43,758 bases of DNA. It comes from Gammaproteobacteria bacterium (GTDB lineage Bacteria; Pseudomonadota; Gammaproteobacteria; Enterobacterales; Kangiellaceae). The first letter of the stretch is position 1; every line of letters begins with the position of its first letter. The stretch lies in the NCBI GenBank assembly GCA_029880585.1, contig JAOUOC010000003.1:1-43758 (forward strand), in the 5' to 3' direction. A model generated the notes under the pieces. That model made no database searches. It saw only the letters and a program-made list of their open reading frames with translations, and was not told where the DNA came from. Of the stretch, positions 21,377-30,549 are shown one piece after another. Made by a program: the position numbers and the translations under genes.

Positions 21377-23047
21377 CTACTCCAAACCATTAGTTGATGA
21401 AATTTTTTCGGCATCTTTTAATATCGGAATCCCTTGCAAGGTTTCACTATTAATTTGCAATATGGTTTCCATTCCGGCAATACCATCAGCTTCAATGCCT
21501 CTACTGGTTTGATATTGTTTGAGTTGCAAAAACAGATTTTGATCAAAATAATTAATCGGTTCATTGTTTTTTTGCATAATCAAATTCAATTTTTCGCTTA
21601 ACCATAAAACCGTGCCACCACTGTCATACAATTTGATATTATCAGTAAAGCCCTCCGGGGATTGCCAAATTAACAAAGCTTCACCTGTCCATAAATCCGA
21701 TAATTCCTGTAACGATATTTGCTGATCGGACTGTCCGAAGTTCATCAACCCATTCAAACCATCCAGTCGTATCAGGGTTCCCCAGAATTCACCGTGAATG
21801 CCCGCAGAAAATTTTAAAATGACCGGACGATTATACAAACGCAACTGCTGCCAATTAGATTGGAGCGATTGACACTTTAATCCATATTGAGAGGCATAAT
21901 CACAGGCTTCTCCATTTTTGAGCGGCTGATAATCAAGCTGCCATAATTTCAGCAATTGTTGTTTAGAACGAATACCATTGTGATCCCAACTCTGATCGCC
22001 AATCCATTGATTAACCTTATTTAATGTCGAATTTGTTTCCGAACTCTGAATGATAATTTCTGCTGTTTCCTGTAATTCAGATTGAGCTTTGTTGCTCGAC
22101 TGGCCAAGATAGTAACCACCAACCAACACAGCGACCATCAATAACGCAACTCGCCATGCCCCGGAAGTCGATTGCCAAAAATCACCAAACCATTTTTGTG
22201 TATGGTTTGCATGAGAAGTGGTATGTGATTCTACTTTCCAATCACCCAGAATTTCTTCAACAGATTGCTTCATCATGTTTTTCTCAACCACATTTTGCTG
22301 CTGAGTGTAAGCACCAATCAATGCTCTTTCACAGATGGTGTTGATTAACCGCGGTACGCCTTTAGCGTGCTGAAACAGGTAATCAATAGCTGATTTTGAA
22401 AACAGTGATTTTTTAGCGCCTGCAATTCTGGTTCGATGCAAAATATAAGCATCCGTTTCTTTTAGATTGAGTGGTTGTAAGTGGTATCTTGCTGTCACTC
22501 GTTGTGCCAACTGACGAAGATTTCGGTGCGCCAGTTTTTCCTGCAATTCCGGTTGACCTACCAAAATAATCTGCAGCAATTTTTTTTGATTGGTTTCAAG
22601 GTTGGTTAAAAGTCGTATCTGTTCCAGCACATCACTATCAAGATTTTGAGCCTCATCAATCATCACCACTACATTGAGATTTTTCTCATAGGCTTTCAAT
22701 AAATAAGCCGTTAATTTATCGGTTAAAACCTTTAGGCTGGAAGTAGCGGCCGGATATCTGATTTTCAGTTCATCGCAAATAGTCGCAAGCAATTCCAGAC
22801 TGTTCAACTTGGGGTTTAACACAAAGGCTAATTTGGTATTGGCTGGCAATTGCTGTAACAAACTTCTACAAACAGTGGTTTTGCCCGTTCCGACTTCACC
22901 GGTTAACAGGACAAATCCACCACCTTCCTGCACACCATAAAGCAAATGACCCAGCGCTTCCTTGTAGCGATGGCTCAGGAATAAAAACCGCGGATCCGGC
23001 GAAATGGAAAAAGGTTTTTCTTTTAATGCAAAGTGTGACAGGTACAT
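21377..23047 (-). CDS. gspA: GspA/ExeA-family AAA ATPase with C-terminal peptidoglycan-binding domain
   Basis: 556 aa. MYLSHFALKEKPFSISPDPRFLFLSHRYKEALGHLLYGV, Walker A GEVGTGKTT, Walker B VVMIDEAQNL, TM WRVALLMVAVLVGGYYLG, C-terminal PG_binding_1-like FLQLKQYQTSRGIEADGIAGMETILQIN. Confidence 0.9.
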   Translation of the reverse strand: MYLSHFALKEKPFSISPDPRFLFLSHRYKEALGHLLYGVQEGGGFVLLTGEVGTGKTTVCRSLLQQLPANTKLAFVLNPKLNSLELLATICDELKIRYPAATSSLKVLTDKLTAYLLKAYEKNLNVVVMIDEAQNLDSDVLEQIRLLTNLETNQKKLLQIILVGQPELQEKLAHRNLRQLAQRVTARYHLQPLNLKETDAYILHRTRIAGAKKSLFSKSAIDYLFQHAKGVPRLINTICERALIGAYTQQQNVVEKNMMKQSVEEILGDWKVESHTTSHANHTQKWFGDFWQSTSGAWRVALLMVAVLVGGYYLGQSSNKAQSELQETAEIIIQSSETNSTLNKVNQWIGDQSWDHNGIRSKQQLLKLWQLDYQPLKNGEACDYASQYGLKCQSLQSNWQQLRLYNRPVILKFSAGIHGEFWGTLIRLDGLNGLMNFGQSDQQISLQELSDLWTGEALLIWQSPEGFTDNIKLYDSGGTVLWLSEKLNLIMQKNNEPINYFDQNLFLQLKQYQTSRGIEADGIAGMETILQINSETLQGIPILKDAEKISSTNGLE

Positions 23048-23255
23048 GATAGTTATCGATGCTTTGTAGCTCTTTGTCTGTTTAATAAATACCTTAATGA
23101 CTCATCCGCTAATTTAAAGTTCCTTGTTTACCTTCTTCGAATCAGGTAATCCGGAAATTAACATAGCAAAAAGACAACTGATTAAGGTATGATTCTTTCC
23201 CTAATATTTTTCAACATGCAATTATAGTGCACTCAAAAGACAAGCAAAGAATACC

Positions 23256-23621
23256 ATGAGTCAGACAAGTAGTGTAAGTCAAAGAGAAATAAAAATAACA
23301 CTATTGTGTCAAGCTTTGGCACTTGTCGGATTAATCTTGCCTTTGTGCAATATACTCTTTCCTTTTTTGCTTTGGAAAATATTTAACAACCAATCAGCAT
23401 TTATTGATAGACATGGCAGGGCAATTATTGACTTTCAGATAACCATTACATTGTCATTGTTTATTGCTGTTTTACTAACATTTGTCTCCATTGGCATACC
23501 TTTTATCATGGGTTTAATTGCTTTTAATATTGGCTGTATTATCATAGCGATGATAAAAGCCAATAATGGACTGAATTATGCCTTTCCTTTCAGTCTTGAG
23601 TTGATGAGAAAATCGGTTTGA
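23256..23621 (+). CDS. DUF4870-like small membrane protein
   Basis: 121 aa. NILFPFLLWKIFNNQSAFIDRHGRAIIDFQITITLSLFIAVLLTFVSIGIP. Confidence 0.8.
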   Translation: MSQTSSVSQREIKITLLCQALALVGLILPLCNILFPFLLWKIFNNQSAFIDRHGRAIIDFQITITLSLFIAVLLTFVSIGIPFIMGLIAFNIGCIIIAMIKANNGLNYAFPFSLELMRKSV

Positions 23622-23673
23622 TAGCAAGTCGATCAATGTATGATGTAACGATCAAAGATCAAAGTGTAGCAGT

Positions 23674-24894
23674 ATGCAAATTTATCTAGTCGGCGGAGCT
23701 GTAAGAGACAAATATCTGGAATATCCGGTCAGAGAAAAAGACTGGGTTGTAGTTGGCTCATCAGCTGATGACTTACTCTCTCAAGGTTATAAACAGGTTG
23801 GTAAGGGTTTTCCTGTTTTCCTGCACCCTGAAACTCATGAAGAATACGCGCTGGCTCGAACTGAAAAGAAATCGGGGCAAGGCTATTACGGCTTTGATAT
23901 TTATACAGGCAAGGAAGTTACTCTGGAAGAAGATCTTGCCCGCCGTGATCTGACCATTAATGCTATGGCATTAGATAATAAGGAAAATCTGATTGACCCA
24001 TGCAATGGATTGAATGATTTAAAAAAGAAAGTTCTTCGTCACATCTCTCCCAGCTTTGCAGAAGATCCATTAAGGGTTTTAAGAGTTGCCCGTTTTGCTG
24101 CCAGATATCATCATCTGGGATTTTCCATAGCAAAAGAAACGCTTTCACTAATGAAATCTCTGGTAGATTCCGGAGAGCTAAAAACCTTACCAGCCGAACG
24201 TGTCTGGCTTGAAACCGAAAAAGCCTTAACAGAAAAATCTCCTCAAATTTACTTTGAGGTACTGAGGCAATGCAATGCTTTAAAATACTGGTTTGAAGAA
24301 ATTGATTGTTTGTGGGGAGTTCCCAACCCACCTCGCTGGCACCCGGAAATTGATACCGGTATTCATACCATGATGGTTTTGGAGCAGGCCGCAAAGATAA
24401 CAGATGATCCGGTTACCCGTTTTGCGGCTCTTTGTCATGATTTGGGCAAAGGCGCAACACCGGCTCACATTCTGCCAAGTCATCCGGGACACGAGAAACG
24501 CGGCATTCCGATCATTGTCAAACTCTGCAAACGACTAACAACACCACGTCATTATGAAAAACTGGCAACCTTGTGCAGTGAATACCACCTACATTTACAC
24601 CGCATTGAAGAGCTCAGGGCAAACACAATTGTAAAAGTGCTTGAGGCAACTCGAGCGTTTCATAATCCGGCTATGTTAGAAAAGTTTGTTCAGGTTTGTG
24701 AAGCTGATTTTAAGGGACGAACAGGATTTGAAAACCGCCCTTATCCTCAGGCAACGATAATCAAGCAGGCGTATCACGCTTGTCAAAGCCTTGATGTACA
24801 GGATTTGATTGCTCAGGGATTTAATGGCAGTCAACTGGGCGAAGAACTACATCGTCAACGCGTTAATCTGGTTAAACAACTCACCAACAAATAA
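23674..24894 (+). CDS. cca: Multifunctional CCA tRNA nucleotidyltransferase / phosphohydrolase
   Basis: 406 aa. MQIYLVGGAVRDKYLEYPVREKDWVVVG, ARRDLTINAMA, DPLRVLRVARFAAR, HD domain FAALCHDLGKG. Confidence 0.97.
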   Translation: MQIYLVGGAVRDKYLEYPVREKDWVVVGSSADDLLSQGYKQVGKGFPVFLHPETHEEYALARTEKKSGQGYYGFDIYTGKEVTLEEDLARRDLTINAMALDNKENLIDPCNGLNDLKKKVLRHISPSFAEDPLRVLRVARFAARYHHLGFSIAKETLSLMKSLVDSGELKTLPAERVWLETEKALTEKSPQIYFEVLRQCNALKYWFEEIDCLWGVPNPPRWHPEIDTGIHTMMVLEQAAKITDDPVTRFAALCHDLGKGATPAHILPSHPGHEKRGIPIIVKLCKRLTTPRHYEKLATLCSEYHLHLHRIEELRANTIVKVLEATRAFHNPAMLEKFVQVCEADFKGRTGFENRPYPQATIIKQAYHACQSLDVQDLIAQGFNGSQLGEELHRQRVNLVKQLTNK

Positions 24895-25012
24895 CTCGCA
24901 AAGAGATAATTTTTCAAATTCCGTTAATTTGTAGATTACTTCGCTTTTTACTATATAAGAAAATCATATAATGTTATAGCAGTATAACGATAATTTACTA
25001 TGGAGAGCATCA

Positions 25013-25366
25013 ATGAAATATCTAGTTCTATTTTTATCATTTTTTAGTTTCGGCGCAATGGCATCTCAAACTATCTGTACGCACGGCGATCAGGAAAGAA
25101 AAATTGAAATCGTTTACCCAAGCGGTGGCAATGTTCCTTGCGAAGTTCACTATACCAAAGCTGGCAGTTCTCAGGTTTTGTGGGAAGCCAAAAATACTGA
25201 AGGGTATTGTGAAGAAAAAGCTGCCGAGTTTGTAGCCAAACAGGAAAATTGGGGTTGGAGCTGTTCTGCTGTTGCAGAAGCGCCTGAAGCTCCAGAAGCA
25301 CCTGCTGAGGAAACTCCTGCTGCTGAACCAGCTGCAGAAGAAACAACTGACGATTCACAACAGTAA
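25013..25366 (+). CDS. Small exported protein with Ala/Glu/Pro-rich C-terminal tail
   Basis: 117 aa. Signal peptide MKYLVLFLSFFSFGAMA, conserved-looking cysteine-containing core, tail EAPEAPEAPAEETPAAEPAAEETTDD. Confidence 0.8.
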   Translation: MKYLVLFLSFFSFGAMASQTICTHGDQERKIEIVYPSGGNVPCEVHYTKAGSSQVLWEAKNTEGYCEEKAAEFVAKQENWGWSCSAVAEAPEAPEAPAEETPAAEPAAEETTDDSQQ

Positions 25367-25380
25367 TTTTACATTATTGT

Positions 25381-25440
25381 AAAGCTCACAAGGCTGTTTC
25401 AACATTGCTTGATAAGCATAAAACTTGTGAGCTTTTTTAT
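25381..25440 (+). terminator. Probable intrinsic terminator with long stem and nested hairpin
   Basis: AAAGCTCACAAG (25381-25392) pairs with CTTGTGAGCTTT (25424-25435), followed by T-rich TTTATTT. The loop holds a second palindrome TGCTTGATAAGCA. Confidence 0.75.
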
Positions 25441-25564
25441 TTCCCCAGATTATCCAAAAAATCCTGTTCCCCCATTTCCAAGTGCCAAACCGTATTTTTT
25501 CCTGTAACATTGCCAGCTCTTTTTCGTCAAATAATAATCATATAACTTAAATCAAGAGGAAATC

Positions 25565-26119
25565 ATGAAATTAAAATCACTTTTATTCTTTTTAGCCGCA
25601 ATGATGCCACTGTCAATTTCAGCAGAAAAACTGGTTGAAAAAGAAACAGGTCTTCCACTGAATCAAAAAACACCTGAAATTCAAACCTATATGATTGATG
25701 GCAATCCTGCAACGCTGGCAGATATTAGTGGTGATAAAGGCGCTATTCTGGTTTTTTACCGATCTGCTGACTGGTGTTCATTCTGCAAAAAGCATTTGAT
25801 TGAAATTAATGGCTGGAACCAAAAGTTTAATGACATTGGCTACAAGTTTGCTGGTATATCCTACGACTCGACAGACATTTTAAAAACTTTTTCTGATGCT
25901 CAAAACATTGCTTTTCCTTTATTATCAGATCCGCAAAGCAAAACTATTATCAGTTACAACATTTTAAATACCGAGCAAAAACCTGGCTCAAAAGGTTATG
26001 GTATTCCGTTTCCTGGCATCATGCTCATCAATCCAGAAGGGGTTTTAACCTATAAATACTTTTATGAAGGTTACAAAGATAGAGTGAATCTTGAGGAACT
26101 GTATAACAGCCTGAAATAG
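25565..26119 (+). CDS. Exported peroxiredoxin-like (AhpC/TSA redoxin) protein
   Basis: 184 aa. Signal peptide MKLKSLLFFLAAMMPLSISA; GAILVFYRSADWCSFCKKHLIEIN with CxxC; thioredoxin-fold pattern. Confidence 0.85.
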   Translation: MKLKSLLFFLAAMMPLSISAEKLVEKETGLPLNQKTPEIQTYMIDGNPATLADISGDKGAILVFYRSADWCSFCKKHLIEINGWNQKFNDIGYKFAGISYDSTDILKTFSDAQNIAFPLLSDPQSKTIISYNILNTEQKPGSKGYGIPFPGIMLINPEGVLTYKYFYEGYKDRVNLEELYNSLK

Positions 26120-26133
26120 AAGATTCTTATTGG

Positions 26134-26160
26134 CGTCATTCCCGTGCAAACGGGAATCCA
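26134..26160. repeat. Dispersed-type inverted repeat (CGTCATTCCCGTGCAAACGGGAATCCA)
   Basis: Perfect 8-bp inverted arms ATTCCCGT/ACGGGAAT with a GCAA loop, in an intergenic position. Resembles the CGTCATTCCCG..CGGGAATCCA repeats common in proteobacterial intergenic DNA. Confidence 0.6.
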
Positions 26161-26236
26161 TAATTAAATATACTGTCTAATGAGTTTGCTACATTATCAC
26201 CTTCATACGTATAGCTATACAAAAAAAAGGGGTTAT

Positions 26237-26773
26237 ATGAAAATTATTATCTATTTTTGGATTATTTTAATTTCCACCAATATAAATGCAAAAGAAATCT
26301 TTTTGCACAAACTGGATAGCTGGTTGATTGTTACTATGGAAGGTGAAGAACAATCCGATGTTTTGGCCTACAAGGTAAGTATTTTGGACAAAACCAGAAC
26401 TCGTAAAATTGAATTTCCCAGTCTGATAGGAGAAATAATAGTTTCGGAAGAAAACAATCAATTATTTAGCTGTGAATCAAATTCTATATTGGCTACAGAG
26501 GAAGCTTTAGCCTTTGATTTGAAAGGGAATCAGGTATTCTCCTATAAGCATCATGGCTATCTTAGAAATTGCGGTATCACAGAAGATAAAAAGATTTACT
26601 GGCTACAGTACAATCTTGTGGAAGACATAAATCCTCACAATGTTTTTATTGCACTATCATCTGATGGAAAAGTAATACACAAGGAGTCCTTTCAAGATGG
26701 TAAAAATGTAACCTTTAGATATTTGAATCGGTCATACTCAATTTCTATTCCTGATGCGGACTTACCAGGCTAA
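26237..26773 (+). CDS. Hypothetical exported protein
   Basis: Start ATG 26237 is preceded by AGGGG; signal peptide MKIIIYFWIILISTNINA. The longer ORF-track start at 26180 is less likely. Confidence 0.65.
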   Translation: MKIIIYFWIILISTNINAKEIFLHKLDSWLIVTMEGEEQSDVLAYKVSILDKTRTRKIEFPSLIGEIIVSEENNQLFSCESNSILATEEALAFDLKGNQVFSYKHHGYLRNCGITEDKKIYWLQYNLVEDINPHNVFIALSSDGKVIHKESFQDGKNVTFRYLNRSYSISIPDADLPG

Positions 26774-27240
26774 GTATTTTTCTCAGCAAGCCTCAACACC
26801 ATCGGATTATACAAAACCCCGTTTTTTTCCTGCATAGGCTCGGTTTGTACAAATCCAAATGCCTCATACATCCCGATAGCGTAATTTGATGAATTGACAA
26901 TAAATTCTTTAACATCCTGTTTTTCGACAATTTTTTTCATCACATACTGCCAAAGAGAGCCTGCTATACCTCTGCCATGATGAAGGGAATCCACAAAAAG
27001 ATGGTACAAATGATTATTATTTTTCATCCCAATTACACCGACAATTCGATCATCAATTTCAGCCACGTGGTAGACAAAACCGGTTTCCATGTAATCCCTG
27101 ATCACATTCTTTCTTATCAGATTCAAAAATACCTTACGACCTTCCGCTGAAAATTCATTGATAATGAACTCCTTGGCAGATCGTGTCATCAGAGCTGAAA
27201 TATCAGCTATATCTTTGGTTGTAGCACGGCGAATATTCAT
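26770..27240 (-). CDS. GNAT family N-acetyltransferase
   Basis: 156 aa. MNIRRATTKDIADISALMTRSAKEF, HLYHLFVDSLHHGRGIAGSLWQYV (acetyl-CoA loop), NSSNYAIGMYEAFGFVQT. Confidence 0.9.
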   Translation of the reverse strand: MNIRRATTKDIADISALMTRSAKEFIINEFSAEGRKVFLNLIRKNVIRDYMETGFVYHVAEIDDRIVGVIGMKNNNHLYHLFVDSLHHGRGIAGSLWQYVMKKIVEKQDVKEFIVNSSNYAIGMYEAFGFVQTEPMQEKNGVLYNPMVLRLAEKNT

Positions 27241-27343
27241 GAGAACTAATAAAATGTCCCTATCATATTTTGCAATTATAATTCGAAATAATGTAATAAA
27301 AAATAAAAGAAGACAAAAGCGGATACTGACAAAAAGCGTTTAT

Positions 27344-28114
27344 TTATGGCTGTTTGGTTAAAAAATTCAGATCTTCATTTGTTTCGAATAATTTAAGTCC
27401 TTTATTATAGAAATCATCAATCAAATTCTCATCAGGATAAGAATAATATTTTGATTGCCCTTCCTGATGAGTCGCTTTTTGCACATCTTCCCGAGTCAAT
27501 TGACCGACTGCATTAAGAATATTTTTGCAGCCATCGGGATATAAATTCAGCACATGCCACAAGTAGGATTTATGCTCATCTACCGACAGACATGAAGTTG
27601 CCAAAACATCCCCTGTATCAATTTTGCTATCAGAAATATAATGAAGGGTTGTTGATAATTGCTTATCACCGTTAAGTAAAGCATAAAAAGTGGCCATCAC
27701 CCCTTGATACTCTGGCAATTTACCAGAATGAAGATTGATCACACCTTTTTTGGGAATAGCGATCACCTCATCTTTCAAAATCAGACCGAAGCGAATGGAA
27801 ATAAATAAATCCGGTTCCAAGCTCTTTAATTCTGAACAAATTTGCGGATGATTAATTTTTTCAAGAAATTGGAAAGGCTGTGTCAAATAAGCATTATATT
27901 GTTCAAAGGGATGAGAATGCCCTTCTAATATCAGGCTATTCAGACAATTTTTTTCAAATACCGACAGCTTTTCGATCGGCTCCGGTTTGGGCTTGCTTGA
28001 ACCTACCCGATGGGATAAAAAAAGAGAACACTGATGTTCAGACAAATTAGGCAACAGTAACTTGAGGGCATACCATGCCGCTAAATCTGCATTTGCCAAA
28101 ATAACAATCTTCAT
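27344..28114 (-). CDS. Formyltransferase family protein (N10-formyl-THF dependent type)
   Basis: 256 aa. MKIVILANADLAAWYALKLLLP, GVINLHSGKLPEYQGVMATFYALLNGD, SDSKIDTGDVLA; the N/H/D catalytic residues are recognisable. Confidence 0.82.
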   Translation of the reverse strand: MKIVILANADLAAWYALKLLLPNLSEHQCSLFLSHRVGSSKPKPEPIEKLSVFEKNCLNSLILEGHSHPFEQYNAYLTQPFQFLEKINHPQICSELKSLEPDLFISIRFGLILKDEVIAIPKKGVINLHSGKLPEYQGVMATFYALLNGDKQLSTTLHYISDSKIDTGDVLATSCLSVDEHKSYLWHVLNLYPDGCKNILNAVGQLTREDVQKATHQEGQSKYYSYPDENLIDDFYNKGLKLFETNEDLNFLTKQP

Positions 28115-28143
28115 TCTTGAGCCTTATCAAATATCAATAAAGA

Positions 28144-28950
28144 CTATATTACCATCACGCCAATTAACGCAGCACCCAATAACAAACGATAGTATATAAA
28201 TGGCTTAAACCCGACTCTTTCCAACAAAATCAAAAAGAAATGAATACAAGTTAATGCGGCAATTCCCGAAACCAATGCGCCAACAATCAGAAAATCCCAG
28301 GGGACAGCTTGCGTGCTGGTTGCCAGTTCCAGCGTCTTTAATCCACCGGGCAACAGGATCGCAGGAATGGACAAAAGAAATGAGAAACGTGCGGCGGCAG
28401 TTCTGGTTAAACCTAATATCAAACCAGCCGTCATGGTAATACCCGAACGAGACGTACCAGGAACCAAAGCCATCGCTTGGGCAAAACCAATAAACAGGAT
28501 ATCTTTAACTTTGAGCTGGTTTTCATTTCTTTGTTGTTTGGCGTAACTATCCGCCCACCACAAAACCAGTGCGAAAATAATAGTGGTTGCCGCAATCACC
28601 TGAGTGCTTCTTAAATAATCATCCACAATTTTAAAATAATTAAAGGCAAAACCAACCAATCCGACAGGAATAGTTCCCCAGATTACCGCCCATGCCAGAC
28701 GGCCATCATCACTTTTTTCACCTTTAAGCACCCATGCAAACCAGGCAACAATCATCGCTTTCACTTCATTTCTGAAATAATATAAAACTGCTGCCAGAGA
28801 GCCGACATGAACCGCTACATCAAAGGCCAAACCTTGCTCCGTCCAGCCAAGTAACTGTGAAGGCAGAATTAAATGTGCAGAACTGGAAATGGGTAAAAAT
28901 TCAGTTAAGCCCTGAATGATGGCCAGTATTATGGCTTCAAACCAACTCAT
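28144..28950 (-). CDS. uppP: Undecaprenyl-diphosphatase (BacA)
   Basis: 268 aa. AIIQGLTEFLPISSSAHLILPSQLLGW and ALVPGTSRSGITMTAGL. Confidence 0.96.
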   Translation of the reverse strand: MSWFEAIILAIIQGLTEFLPISSSAHLILPSQLLGWTEQGLAFDVAVHVGSLAAVLYYFRNEVKAMIVAWFAWVLKGEKSDDGRLAWAVIWGTIPVGLVGFAFNYFKIVDDYLRSTQVIAATTIIFALVLWWADSYAKQQRNENQLKVKDILFIGFAQAMALVPGTSRSGITMTAGLILGLTRTAAARFSFLLSIPAILLPGGLKTLELATSTQAVPWDFLIVGALVSGIAALTCIHFFLILLERVGFKPFIYYRLLLGAALIGVMVI

Positions 28951-28965
28951 AAGTTATTCTCTTTT

Positions 28966-29223
28966 TTATTGGGTAAAATGATAATAAATGGCAAACAAAA
29001 TCAGCTGTGCAAAGGTAGTGATCCAGAAATAAAGTCCGGCTAACAATATCTTGCTTAATCGACTATCAGCTTTTTCATTTCTACGGCTTAAATAAATTCC
29101 CACTGTAAGAGAAATAGCAATCATCAACAAAACATAACCAACCCAACTATCCATTGGCGCTGCCAAAGCTGGCGTGGTGAAAACCGCGAGAAAAATCATT
29201 CCCAAAATACGATTAATTGACAT
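28966..29223 (-). CDS. Small hypothetical membrane protein
   Basis: 85 aa, signal/TM plus two further hydrophobic segments; 15 bp upstream of uppP on the same strand. Confidence 0.6.
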   Translation of the reverse strand: MSINRILGMIFLAVFTTPALAAPMDSWVGYVLLMIAISLTVGIYLSRRNEKADSRLSKILLAGLYFWITTFAQLILFAIYYHFTQ

Positions 29224-29358
29224 ATTGAATTCCTGATTCTGTCGATAAAACTATTCTATTTGATACCCTTGCAAAAGGATGGTTAGCTTATCATACGACC
29301 GATAAACATTCGATAAATTCTGCTTAATTTTTGGATTTGGCGAACATTGCAAACCGTC

Positions 29359-30516
29359 CTATAAACGATGCAACTGACATTGCAAATCAAAGCCTTTTAA
29401 ATCCGCTGTCATTTGTTTACTCAACCCGATAACTTTGATGATCTCTCCCATCTGACCTTGAGTGGTTAATTTCTGGATCTGTTGACTCATCATATATTGC
29501 TGTTTTTCATCAACGGCCGCTTGCTGATCCAGAATACCATTTTCAATTAAAAATCCTGCCTGAGTGGTATATCCCTCAATATCAAATCCTTCATTATGCG
29601 CCGTCTCAATCACTTGTGTAAAATCCACATGGGCTGTAATATCTTGCAATCCAACCAGCTGGAAAGGATTGTCATTTTTTGTATGTCGACTAAAACACTG
29701 CAATGTTCCTTTTAGTCTTTGAGAATGATAATACTCACTTTGTCCGTAACCATAATCGAATAACAAAACGGCACCTTTTTTCAAACATTTTGACAGCCCC
29801 TTGATCCAGCCAGATAGCCACGGTCGAAGTTCAGTCATGTAATCTGCAGGATAGTCTTCTGATTGTAAAGCCGCGGGCAGTGATGATAATTCGACAGCTT
29901 CACCTGCTTGCCAGACAAAACCACCACCCTCATCCAGACCGACATTTAGATAATGCCAACCGTCCTGCTTGTCTTCCTGTTTCTGAATCATCTGGCAAGG
30001 AATGGCGTCCATCACCTCGTTGGCAATAATAATACCTTCAAAATTTTCAGGTAAATTATTCAGCCAGGTTACCTGTTGGTAAAATTTGTCTGCCTGAGTT
30101 TTTATAGTTTCATTTTGTAGACTCTGAAGTGTTGCACTGGGCTCTAATATTAAGTATTTCAGATTTTCATTATTAAAGGTTAACAATAAATCAGTCGCCA
30201 ACTGACCACTGCCCGCACCAATTTCAAGAATACTCATTCCAGCTTCAGACAAAGCATCTTTAATTGATTTAGCAATCCCATGGGCGAACAAATTTCCCAT
30301 TTCAGGCGCGGTAATAAAATCACCCTGTTCACCAAAAGTTCGCAGATTATTTTGATAATAACCTAACTGCGGTTCATACAAAGCCATATTCACAAAGTCA
30401 TCAAAACCGATTTCTTTTGTATCGCTGTTTCTGATTTTCTCTTGAATTAACTGTACCAGTTTTTGCTGAATGGCCTCTGCTTGCGGGGATAGTTTTAATT
30501 GATTTTGATTGGTCAT
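29359..30516 (-). CDS. Class I SAM-dependent methyltransferase, COG1565/NDUFAF7-MidA-like
   Basis: 385 aa. IGFDDFVNMALYEPQLGYY, GDFITAPEMGNLFAHGIAKSI, SILEIGAGSGQLATDLL, IIIANEVMDAIPC. Confidence 0.9.
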   Translation of the reverse strand: MTNQNQLKLSPQAEAIQQKLVQLIQEKIRNSDTKEIGFDDFVNMALYEPQLGYYQNNLRTFGEQGDFITAPEMGNLFAHGIAKSIKDALSEAGMSILEIGAGSGQLATDLLLTFNNENLKYLILEPSATLQSLQNETIKTQADKFYQQVTWLNNLPENFEGIIIANEVMDAIPCQMIQKQEDKQDGWHYLNVGLDEGGGFVWQAGEAVELSSLPAALQSEDYPADYMTELRPWLSGWIKGLSKCLKKGAVLLFDYGYGQSEYYHSQRLKGTLQCFSRHTKNDNPFQLVGLQDITAHVDFTQVIETAHNEGFDIEGYTTQAGFLIENGILDQQAAVDEKQQYMMSQQIQKLTTQGQMGEIIKVIGLSKQMTADLKGFDLQCQLHRL

Positions 30517-30549
30517 TTAATTTCTAATTAAAAATACGCTTATATTTCT

